A stretch of DNA of 14,538 bases, from positions 1-14,538 of the forward strand of contig DAOWNJ010000011.1 in NCBI GenBank assembly GCA_030642645.1, written 5' to 3'. Under the pieces are notes generated by a model that was not told where the DNA came from, made no database searches, and saw only the letters and a list, made by a program, of their open reading frames with translations. The stretch is from Dehalococcoidia bacterium. GTDB lineage: Bacteria > Chloroflexota > Dehalococcoidia > E44-bin15 > DAOWNJ01. This document shows positions 8,204-14,538 of the stretch, in pieces. Within the stretch, counting starts at the first letter, position 1. Every line of letters begins with the position of its first letter. The position numbers and the translations under genes were made by a program.

Positions 8204-8232
8204 TTGACACCCATATTGGACGATGGTATGAT
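8204..8232 (+). promoter_or_regulatory. Sigma70-type promoter of the 8.2-13.4 kb operon
   Basis: Perfect -35 TTGACA (8204-8209), a 17-nt spacer and -10 TATGAT (8227-8232, 5 of 6). The predicted start is at about 8239, giving a leader of about 32 nt that contains the AAAGGAG ribosome site. The -35 box begins 4 bp after the end of the hairpin element and uses part of its flanking T-run. Confidence 0.8.
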
Positions 8233-8270
8233 TTGATCGAGGGGTATTCCCTTGAAAGGAGTTGGGAAAT

Positions 8271-9539
8271 ATGGGAGGCAACCTGACTTTATATCTATTG
8301 ATTCTGTTTGTCTGCCTTCTCCTCTCCGCATTCTTCTCTAGCTCTGAGACGGCCTTCATCTCCCTTCAACGGATCAGGGTGAGGCACTTGGTGAGCACCG
8401 GGGTAGAGGGGGCGGGGAGGGTGGAGCGGATGGCGAAGCGCCCCGAGAGGCTCCTGGCTACAGTCCTTGTGGGCAACAACCTAGTAAATACCGCCGCCGC
8501 TGCGGTGGGAACCATAGTGGTGGTAGCCTATCTAGGCCCTGAGACTGGAGCGATCGTGGCTATTGCGGCGGTAACGATACTGCTCCTGGTCTTCGCTGAG
8601 GTCATCCCTAAGGCTATAGCTTTTCGCCACGGGGAGAGGCTGGCCTTCCTTTTCATTCGCCCCATAGAGGTAATAGGCTGGCTCTTCTTCCCGGTTACCG
8701 CGGTTTTGGAGCGGCTGGGGAGGGTGGTGGGGGGAACCACAATCCCTCACACTATGGTGACTGAGGAGGAGATAAAGACAATGGTCTCCGTTGGCCGTGA
8801 TGAGGGGGTGGTGGAGGAGGCCGAGGCCGACATGGTGCATAGGGTGTTCCGCTTTGGGGATCGAAGCGTCCGTGAGGTGATGACCCCCAGGCCTGATATC
8901 GTCTGGCTGGAGAGGGGGACTACGCTTAAGGGCTTCCTCGATGTCTATAGTGGGTTCCCTCACACCAGGTTTCCGGTATTTGAGAAGGAGCCCGATAATA
9001 CCATTGGTATGCTCTGGGTGAAGGATGTGCTCATGGCCCAGGCCAGGGGCACCATTGAGGAGGATGGTGCTCTGGATGCGCTGATTCGCCCCATAATCTT
9101 TATCCCGGAGACAAAGGGCGTTGGCGAGCTGTTCGCCGAGATGCAGACCGAGGGCAATCAGGTGGCGATGGTTGTTGATGAGTTCGGCTCCACCGCCGGG
9201 GTTATAACCCTCCAGCAGATGGTGGAGGAGATCGTCGGCAAGCTGGGCGATGAGTTTGCCAGAGAGGAGAAGGACTTCGAGGTCATCGATGAATATAGCT
9301 TCGAGGTCGATGGCGGGATGAGGGTTGATGAGGCAAACGAGGAGATGGGACTGGGGCTTCCATGCGGCGACTATGAGACCGTGGCCGGATTCATCTTGAG
9401 CCTCTTGGGGCGCATCCCCAAGGAAGGGGAGCAGCTCAAATATGCTGACCTGAGGATAGCGGTAATCGAGGTAAAGGGGCTCAGGATCGAGAGGGTAGTG
9501 GTTACAAAGGGGAGGGGGGATGCAGCGACTCAGGGTTAG
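8271..9539 (+). CDS. CNNM/HlyC-CorC family membrane protein with CBS pair
   Basis: Inner-membrane protein of 422 residues, of the family often annotated hemolysin or magnesium/cobalt efflux. Members have been linked to Mg2+ transport, but the ion here is not proven. The N-terminal CNNM domain (about 1-145) has four hydrophobic segments and the family motifs SSSETAF (23-29), GNNLVN and EVIPK. A CBS pair follows from REVMTPRPDIVWL onward, with the second CBS around QVAMVVDEFGSTAGVITL. The C-terminal CorC/HlyC domain ends in RIERVVVTKG. I chose the ATG at 8271 because AAAGGAG (8255-8261) has 9-nt spacing; the TTG at 8262 would touch that site. It is the first gene of the operon and overlaps the next by 20 nt. 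Confidence 0.95.
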   Translation: MGGNLTLYLLILFVCLLLSAFFSSSETAFISLQRIRVRHLVSTGVEGAGRVERMAKRPERLLATVLVGNNLVNTAAAAVGTIVVVAYLGPETGAIVAIAAVTILLLVFAEVIPKAIAFRHGERLAFLFIRPIEVIGWLFFPVTAVLERLGRVVGGTTIPHTMVTEEEIKTMVSVGRDEGVVEEAEADMVHRVFRFGDRSVREVMTPRPDIVWLERGTTLKGFLDVYSGFPHTRFPVFEKEPDNTIGMLWVKDVLMAQARGTIEEDGALDALIRPIIFIPETKGVGELFAEMQTEGNQVAMVVDEFGSTAGVITLQQMVEEIVGKLGDEFAREEKDFEVIDEYSFEVDGGMRVDEANEEMGLGLPCGDYETVAGFILSLLGRIPKEGEQLKYADLRIAVIEVKGLRIERVVVTKGRGDAATQG

Positions 9540-10173
9540 GTTCTCCCGTTGTGAGGAAATAAAGTATATCTCCCATCTCGACCTTATGCGCCTCTGGGAG
9601 AGGGCGCTGAGGAGGGCTTCAATCCCTATTGCCTACTCAGAGGGGTTCACCCCCCATCCCAGGATATCGCTTGCCGCCCCACTCCCCATAGGGGTGACCA
9701 GCGAGGGGGAGCTTATGGATGTCTTCCTTCAGAGACGGCTGCCCCTCCTCTCCTTCATAAAGGCGGCCGGAGATAAGCTCCCCATGGGGGTCGACATACT
9801 CGAGGTGCATGAGGTACCCCCAACCATGCCATCGCTCCAGTCTCAGGTCAGATATACTGAATACCTGGTTGAGGTAGAGACTGAGAATGGGGTTGAGGAG
9901 ATAGGCTCACACCTTAGCTCCCTTCTTTCCCTTAAAGAGCTACCATGGCAGCATAAGAGGGATACCGGGGTGCGCAGATATGACCTCAGGGCACTTATCG
10001 ATGACCTTTGGCTGGAGGAGAAGCTTCCCTCAGGTTGTATCTTCGGGATGCGCCTCCGGGTTGATAACAGCGGCGCCGGGAGGCCTGAGCAGGTGGCCCT
10101 GGCGCTTGGCTTCCCAGATCGCCCAAGATCCATCCATAGAACCAGGATTATCCTGGCAGAGAGGAGATTATGA
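9520..10173 (+). CDS. DUF2344 (TIGR03936) radical SAM-linked protein
   Basis: A protein of 217 residues of the family found beside, or fused to, a radical SAM protein in many bacteria; its own activity is not established. Family features seen are the start RVRFSRCEEIKYISHLDLMR, RALRRASIPIAYSEGF, the PHPRISLAAPLPIGV stretch and a C-terminal IHRTRIIL strand. The ATG sits inside the CNNM gene with GGGGAGGGGGG just upstream, and its stop overlaps the next start (ATGA), so translation is probably coupled. The usual radical SAM partner is not in this window. Confidence 0.9.
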   Translation: MQRLRVRFSRCEEIKYISHLDLMRLWERALRRASIPIAYSEGFTPHPRISLAAPLPIGVTSEGELMDVFLQRRLPLLSFIKAAGDKLPMGVDILEVHEVPPTMPSLQSQVRYTEYLVEVETENGVEEIGSHLSSLLSLKELPWQHKRDTGVRRYDLRALIDDLWLEEKLPSGCIFGMRLRVDNSGAGRPEQVALALGFPDRPRSIHRTRIILAERRL

Positions 10174-10781
10174 GGCTCATTCTGGTAAGGCATGGCGAAA
10201 CCCCCTACAATGAAGGGGGGAGGGTTCAGGGGATTGGGGATACCGAGCTTAATGAAAAGGGGAGAACACAGGCCCAACTCCTGGCACGGGCACTGGAGAA
10301 GGAAGAGGTCACTGCCATCTACTCAAGCCCCCTCAAGAGGGCCCTCGAGACCGCTCATATTATAGCGGAGCCCCATGGACTGGAGGTGATGGTTGAGGCG
10401 AACCTAAGGGAGATAGATGCCGGAGAGCTCGATGGCCTTACCTATGTCGAGATGGCGGAGCGCTACGGCGAATTCCTGAGGGAGTGGGTAAAGGGATCGA
10501 CCACCCTGAGGATGCCCGGTGGGGAGTCAATGGCGGAGCTCCAGGGGAGGGCATGGGGGGCGATAGAGAATATCGCCGCAGCGAACCGCGATGGTGTCGT
10601 TATCATTGCCAGTCATTACTTCGCTATCCAATCCATCCTTTGCCGGGCTCTCAACATCTCAAGCTTCAGGAGGGTGAGGATAGACCTGGGAGGAATGAGC
10701 ATCCTCAACTTCGGGGAAAGGGGAATATCCCTTGCCCTCTTGAACGATACATGCCACCTTGAGGGGCTGATTGGCCGGTAG
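10170..10781 (+). CDS. Histidine phosphatase family protein (phosphoglycerate mutase-like)
   Basis: Two-histidine phosphatase of 203 residues. The catalytic set is complete: LVRHGET (R7, H8 as phosphoacceptor), SSPLKRALETA (R57), LREIDAGELDG (E81, the likely proton donor) and IIASHY (H149). This is the CobC/PhoE-type branch by size. Alpha-ribazole phosphatase is one possibility, but no cobalamin genes are nearby, so the substrate is unknown. It overlaps the DUF2344 gene by 4 nt and sits directly before tilS. Confidence 0.93.
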   Translation: MRLILVRHGETPYNEGGRVQGIGDTELNEKGRTQAQLLARALEKEEVTAIYSSPLKRALETAHIIAEPHGLEVMVEANLREIDAGELDGLTYVEMAERYGEFLREWVKGSTTLRMPGGESMAELQGRAWGAIENIAAANRDGVVIIASHYFAIQSILCRALNISSFRRVRIDLGGMSILNFGERGISLALLNDTCHLEGLIGR

Positions 10782-10797
10782 GGCGTTGGGTGGGGAT

Positions 10798-12213
10798 ATG
10801 GAGCTAGGGGAGAGGGTTTCCGGTTTCATTCAGACCTACGGGCTCATAAAGGGTGGGGAGAGGGTTCTACTTGCCGTCTCCGGTGGGGCTGATTCGGTCT
10901 GTATGGTTCATCTGCTTTGCGGCCTTCAGGAAGGGCTTGGGGTGAGGCTCCATATCGTTCACCTCGATCATATGCTGAGGGGCGCTGAATCGGAGGCTGA
11001 TGCCCGGTATGTGGCTCAGTTGGCGCGCCGCCTCCACCTTCCAATAACTATGGGGAGGCGCGATGTAGGCGCCTATCGGCAGAAGAACCTGCTTTCCCTC
11101 GAGGAGGCGGCGCGCCAGGTGCGCTATGGTTTTTTCGCTGATGTCGCAAGCTCAATAGGGGCAGACGCTGTCCTGGTGGGGCACACCGCCGATGACCAGG
11201 TGGAGACCATTTTAATGCACCTGGTAAGGGGCACAGGCATCTCTGGCCTCGTGGGGATGCAGCCGATAACAACCTGGGGGGCAGCGCCCAATCGCCTGAG
11301 GGTGATAAGGCCACTCCTTAAGGTCACAAGGGAGGAGGCCGAGGCATACTGCAGGGCAAACGACCTTGAGCCGAGGGTGGACTCCTCCAATCTATCCCCT
11401 GCCTACCTCAGGAATAGAATTCGCCATGAGCTCATCCCTCTCCTCGAGGGCTATAACCCCAATGCCCGCGGTGCCATCCTCCGCATAGCCCGCTCCGCCT
11501 CCGATCAGGTGGCCCTCCTCGATGAGCAGGTCTCAAGGGTTTGGGATGGGGTGGTGAGGGATGAGGGGGAGGCGCTTATTCTCGATACCAAAGCTGTTTT
11601 GAGCCTTCCCCAGGCGGTTGCAATGCACCTCCTTCGGGAGGTCTTAAGGCACATGCTTGGTGAGCTCACCGATGTAGAGTTTCAACATATCGATCAGATG
11701 ATGGCAGGCCTCCGAAAGCCAGCGGGGAAGATGATTTCATTGCCCGGTGGTCTTGTGATGAGCGTAGGCTATGATACCTGTGTCCTGAGTCGCCAGCCTG
11801 GAGGGCTCTGTCCCTTCCCTCCTTTAGAAGGCGAGCATAAACTTAATATTCCTGGTGAAACCGAATTCCCTGGCTGGAAGGTGAGGGCAAGCATTATCGA
11901 GCTTGAGGAAGCGAAAGCTCAGGGCTTCAGCGCCTACCTTGATCTCGACGCAGCGGGAACAGATTTGATAGTGAGAGGGCGGAGGCCCGGGGATAGATTT
12001 CAGCCTCTGGGGATGGCTCAGCCCAAAAAACTTCAGGACTTTATGGTCGATGCCAAGATTCCAAGAGCATGGCGAGACCGGGTTCCCCTGGTCTGCTCCC
12101 CAGAGCACATCCTCTGGGTGGTTGGCTGGCGCATCGATGAGCGAGCGAAGGTGAAGAAGTCCACCGTGAAGGTTCTCCACCTGGAGTTTGAGCGGCTGAG
12201 GTGGCCAAGCTGA
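10798..12213 (+). CDS. tilS: tRNA(Ile)-lysidine synthetase TilS
   Basis: ATP-dependent ligase that adds lysine to C34 of the CAU-anticodon tRNA-Ile, so that it reads AUA. It is essential where ATA codons are used, as they are here. It has 471 residues from this start. The PP-loop SGGADS is at 28-33, followed by HLDHMLRG, GHTADDQVETILMHLVRG and YLRNRIRHELIPLL. The TilS C-terminal domain has RGRRPGDRFQPLGM, KKLQDFMVDAKIPRAW and ILWVVGWRIDERAKVK. A TTG at 10771, with GAGGGG 4 nt upstream and overlapping the previous stop, is the alternative start. The last residues (LRWPS after HLEFER) are not the usual end and are encoded over the MFS start; a second tilS-like tail lies after the MFS gene. Confidence 0.97.
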   Translation: MELGERVSGFIQTYGLIKGGERVLLAVSGGADSVCMVHLLCGLQEGLGVRLHIVHLDHMLRGAESEADARYVAQLARRLHLPITMGRRDVGAYRQKNLLSLEEAARQVRYGFFADVASSIGADAVLVGHTADDQVETILMHLVRGTGISGLVGMQPITTWGAAPNRLRVIRPLLKVTREEAEAYCRANDLEPRVDSSNLSPAYLRNRIRHELIPLLEGYNPNARGAILRIARSASDQVALLDEQVSRVWDGVVRDEGEALILDTKAVLSLPQAVAMHLLREVLRHMLGELTDVEFQHIDQMMAGLRKPAGKMISLPGGLVMSVGYDTCVLSRQPGGLCPFPPLEGEHKLNIPGETEFPGWKVRASIIELEEAKAQGFSAYLDLDAAGTDLIVRGRRPGDRFQPLGMAQPKKLQDFMVDAKIPRAWRDRVPLVCSPEHILWVVGWRIDERAKVKKSTVKVLHLEFERLRWPS

Positions 12214-13403
12214 AACTTCCCCAAGCCAGGTCAGCTTTCCCCCTAAACTATATTGTTACCTTCCTCGGCTTTCTTGATACCCATATGCTTATCCCAATAA
12301 TAGCTCTATATGCCTATACCATTGGTGCTGATGTAGGGATGACCGGGTTGATTGTAGGGCTATACTCGATAGCAAACACCCCAGCAAACATACTCTTTGG
12401 ACGGCTGGTTGACAGGGTGGGTTACAAAAAACCCTTGATTATTGGGCTTCTCGGGGATGCCCTCGCCATGTTCTGTTATGCTATATGTCAACTGCCTTTC
12501 CACCTGGCACTGGTGCGCCTGCTTCATGGGGTGACTGGCGGCGTGGTAGGCCCCGCCACCATGTCGGTTACTGCTGAGCATGCCGATAGCGCTCAAAAAG
12601 GCAGGGCGATGGGCTTCTATGGGATGTCGCTGGGAGCAGCTACGCTGGTAGGCTACGGCCTGAGTGGAGTTATGGCCTCTCGCCTGGGTTACGAGTTCAT
12701 ATTCTACTTCGGATCGGTAATGTTGCTCTTGGGCGTGTTGCTGGCCATCATGATGCCAGAGGTGAAGGCCCCTGCCACGGCAGTGAAAACATCCCTTAGC
12801 CAGGACCTGAAGAAGATAGGGGGGTTATTTCGAAGAAGGGGGCTTGTAACTTCGTATTGCTCCATATTCGCTCTGTATTTCGCCTTTGGGGGTGTCGTTA
12901 CGCTGCTACCGCTATATGTCAAAGGCCTGGGCATGGAGGCATTCCATGTAGGAATGTTGCTTGCTACCTTTGCTATTATTTTCACCCTGCTCCAGTTCCC
13001 CAGCGGGGCCATCGCCGACAGGGTAGGGCGGCGGATACCCATCACCTCCGGCCTGTGTATTTGCATAGTTTCACTGGTCGTGATGCCTGCTCTTGGAACC
13101 TTCGCCCTTCTGGCCGTAATTATGGGGGTATATGGGGCAGCCTACGCCCTGCTATTTCCATCGATATCTGCTTTGATTGTTGATCACAGCACGCCTGAGG
13201 AGCGTGGCAGAGCAACAGGTGTATTCCATTCACTGCTTACCGCCGGCGTTGCCATAGGGGCGCCGGTAATGGGATGTGTGGCACAGCTTGCAGGGATTGA
13301 GTTAGGATTGGCCCTATGCTCCTGTGTCGCTGCCTTGGCTTTAGTTATAGCCTGGGTGGACTTGGGAAGAATAAATCCTGGGCAAAATCTGCCGGGTGGG
13401 TGA
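12201..13403 (+). CDS. MFS transporter
   Basis: Major facilitator superfamily protein of 400 residues with about 12 hydrophobic segments. It has the loop 2-3 motif GRLVDRVGYKKP, its second-half counterpart GAIADRVGRR in loop 8-9, and a charged central linker (about 195-215). The substrate cannot be told; relatives are often annotated as drug or sugar efflux. The GTG start overlaps tilS by 13 nt and has only a weak ribosome site, so it may depend on translation of tilS. Its 5' part is AT-richer than its neighbours (52 of 120 bases G or C at 12241-12360). It is flanked on both sides by tilS 3'-end sequence, which suggests it was acquired. Confidence 0.93.
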   Translation: MAKLKLPQARSAFPLNYIVTFLGFLDTHMLIPIIALYAYTIGADVGMTGLIVGLYSIANTPANILFGRLVDRVGYKKPLIIGLLGDALAMFCYAICQLPFHLALVRLLHGVTGGVVGPATMSVTAEHADSAQKGRAMGFYGMSLGAATLVGYGLSGVMASRLGYEFIFYFGSVMLLLGVLLAIMMPEVKAPATAVKTSLSQDLKKIGGLFRRRGLVTSYCSIFALYFAFGGVVTLLPLYVKGLGMEAFHVGMLLATFAIIFTLLQFPSGAIADRVGRRIPITSGLCICIVSLVVMPALGTFALLAVIMGVYGAAYALLFPSISALIVDHSTPEERGRATGVFHSLLTAGVAIGAPVMGCVAQLAGIELGLALCSCVAALALVIAWVDLGRINPGQNLPGG

Positions 13404-13456
13404 GGGTCAAGGAGACCATGAGGAGGGTTTTCCACCTGGAGTTTGAGGCCCTATAA
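13400..13456 (+). pseudogene. Vestigial 3' end of a second tilS copy
   Basis: Directly at the MFS stop, a 57-bp frame reads VRVKETMRRVFHLEFEAL and then TAA. It aligns with the end of the upstream TilS (AKVKKSTVKVLHLEFERL), with half the residues identical and several conservative, and it has the natural TilS ending. Seventeen bases (TCCACCTGGAGTTTGAG) are identical at 12176-12192 and 13431-13447. With no PP-loop or other domain it is a remnant, not a gene. The differences upstream of the identical stretch show that it is a diverged allele and not a fresh duplication. Confidence 0.8.
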
Positions 13457-13458
13457 AA

Positions 13459-14244
13459 CTATTCCTTTTGGGGTCGCCATCGAAGCCATAGGGCTGCCAC
13501 GGCCACTGCCAGCGCCACAACAGTGATGTAAATCTCCAACTGAAGGGGAGTGAGAAGCTGCACTTGCCATAGGACAGCGCCATAGTTAAGGAGGGCGTGG
13601 AGGAAGGCCGCCAGGAGATAGAACTGCCATCCCCTGCCTGTGAAAAGCCCGTAGGCAACGATGGCGGTAGCAGCGGTGTGAAATGCTATGGCAAAGAACC
13701 TCTCCCAGAAGCCAAAAATTGCCTGGAAGCCAAATGCCTCGACCCAGCTCCAGTTCCAGCCCATGGTGAATACGCTGTTCAGCACCCATTGTGCCTCAAA
13801 TATGCCGAATCCGGCCCCGGCTATCGCCCCGATGGCGAGGGCTGTCCTGGTATCCTGTGGGCGTCTCAGCCTGAAATAAACCAGTGGCGCCAGAAGCTTT
13901 GCCCCTTCCTGAACCAGCCCGGTGAGGAGGATATAGGGTATGAGCGCTGCCAGCATGGAATAGCCATGGAAGGCTTCTATGCCGAAGAAATGGGTCACAG
14001 CCTGGTTGGCCCAGGTCTGAAGAGGGTATTGAATAAAGGCGATGGCGGCGGTGGTGAGAATGGCGCTTGTGATGAATACCGAAACTATACTAGCGATGTG
14101 GAGTGGTATTCTTAGCTTAAGCCTTCTTAGTGGTGGGGCGAAAGCGGCGAGCCAGATGGCACCAAAAATTAGAGCAATGCCAATCCCCCGGGCGGTGGGA
14201 TTGGCAAAGAAGGAGATAAATAGGTTCCAGGCTTCTTCAGCCAA
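13459..14244 (-). CDS. PrsW/YhfC-like intramembrane protease family protein
   Basis: Integral membrane protein of 261 residues with about seven hydrophobic segments. It has the polar motifs of PrsW-type glutamic/metal intramembrane proteases placed within membrane segments: GLVQEGAKLL (E113, K116), GAGFGIFEAQ (E150), ERFFAIAFHT (E181, R182, H189) and FLHALLNYG (H216, N220). The first motif has QE rather than the usual EE, so activity is uncertain. PrsW cleaves an anti-sigma factor in Bacillus; no sigma or anti-sigma gene is visible here. The start is TTG with GGGGA 4 nt upstream. It lies 8 nt after the stop of the preceding gene, probably in the same operon, and converges on the tilS remnant with 2 bp between stops. 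Confidence 0.78.
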   Translation of the reverse strand: MAEEAWNLFISFFANPTARGIGIALIFGAIWLAAFAPPLRRLKLRIPLHIASIVSVFITSAILTTAAIAFIQYPLQTWANQAVTHFFGIEAFHGYSMLAALIPYILLTGLVQEGAKLLAPLVYFRLRRPQDTRTALAIGAIAGAGFGIFEAQWVLNSVFTMGWNWSWVEAFGFQAIFGFWERFFAIAFHTAATAIVAYGLFTGRGWQFYLLAAFLHALLNYGAVLWQVQLLTPLQLEIYITVVALAVAVAALWLRWRPQKE

Positions 14245-14252
14245 TAATTCCC

Positions 14253-14538
14253 CTATTCTTTCAGGCCATTGGTGCTGGTGAGCAAGATGATGGTCATTCC
14301 ATCGGCATACTTCACCATGTAGTTGGGCTCCTCAATGCCAATCCAGAAGTATAGAGTCCGCCCGGCAGCCGTTAGCTCCAGCTCCCAGCAATCGAAGCTA
14401 CCCGCAGGGGTTTCGACCACCTCTGTCCCGGTGATAGTAATAGTAACCTTTGGTGTTGGGGGAGGCCAGTACTGGATGCTGACATTGGTGTATGTTGCGG
14501 TGTAGCCCTCCTCAAATGGAAGCGTTCTGAATAGATAC
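14253..14538 (-). CDS. C-terminal part of a DUF3108-like protein
   Basis: The last 94 codons of a gene entering from beyond the window edge. It reads as beta-rich: LPFEEGYTATYTNV, then KVTITITGTEVVETPAGSFD, CWELEL, LYFWIGIEEPNYMVKY, ending in LTSTNGLKE. The pattern of 'LP...GY', a beta segment ending in 'PAGSFDCW', a short hydrophobic strand and 'P.YMVKY' recalls DUF3108-type domains, which often form the C-terminal part of exported proteins. No signal peptide can be judged because the N-terminus is missing. It is immediately upstream of the PrsW-like gene on the same strand. Confidence 0.75.
   Translation of the reverse strand, partial: YLFRTLPFEEGYTATYTNVSIQYWPPPTPKVTITITGTEVVETPAGSFDCWELELTAAGRTLYFWIGIEEPNYMVKYADGMTIILLTSTNGLKE

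Noticed and set aside
8105..8205. The hairpins as an ncRNA, riboswitch or the terminator of tsaD
   Set aside because: tsaD is transcribed away from here, no known riboswitch core is recognisable, and the operon promoter lies downstream of the hairpins, so they are not in its leader. Matching inverted ends fit a repeat element better.
13404..13458. The tilS-like tail as chance similarity or as a short standalone peptide gene
   Set aside because: Seventeen identical bases plus matching residues in the same frame up to a natural TilS stop, right behind tilS-MFS, make chance unlikely, and there is no ribosome site or room for a functional domain.

Overview
The window looks like ordinary chromosome from a moderately GC-rich bacterium that prefers AGG arginine and GGG glycine codons and often starts genes with GTG or TTG. 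The mix of genes (a groES-groEL operon under a CIRCE operator, an M16 peptidase, a LACTB2-like metallo-beta-lactamase fold protein next to lysA, DUF72/DUF488 proteins, an unfused DUF2344 protein) suggests Chloroflexota, possibly Dehalococcoidia. That placement is inference. I see no rRNA, tRNA, CRISPR array, transposase, prophage or defence system.

Layout. 1-2082 (minus): an MBL-fold hydrolase followed by lysA, whose 3' end leaves the window. 2083-2173: a compact divergent promoter region. 2174-3439 (plus): an M16 zinc peptidase, ended by a strong intrinsic terminator. 3498-5415 (minus): groES-groEL, with a CIRCE operator at the predicted transcription start. 5580-6481 (plus): a decaying pair, a DUF72 gene missing its middle and a frameshifted DUF488 gene. 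6441-7082 (plus): an AcuA-like acetyltransferase, convergent with tsaD (7079-8053, minus). 8103-8200: a 98-bp hairpin-rich element with near-perfect 13-bp terminal inverted repeats. 8204-13403 (plus): a tightly packed operon behind a near-consensus promoter, with a CNNM/CBS transporter-like protein, a DUF2344 protein, a histidine phosphatase, tilS and an MFS transporter. 13459-14538 (minus): a PrsW-like membrane protein preceded by the end of a DUF3108-like protein.

Most genes are housekeeping: lysine synthesis (lysA), protein folding (groESL), and tRNA modification needed for decoding (tsaD for t6A37, tilS for lysidine34). The genes of the 8.2-13.4 kb operon overlap or nearly touch and are probably co-transcribed, although no shared pathway is obvious.

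The most informative unexplained signal is a 57-bp vestige of a second tilS 3' end directly after the MFS stop codon. It implies that the MFS gene was inserted at, or exchanged into, the end of tilS. Other points worth a second look are the DUF72/DUF488 decay at G-runs, the MITE-like element touching the operon promoter, two probable leaderless genes, the uncertain lysA start and a GroEL without the usual Gly-Met tail. I did not find evidence of a novel multi-gene system.
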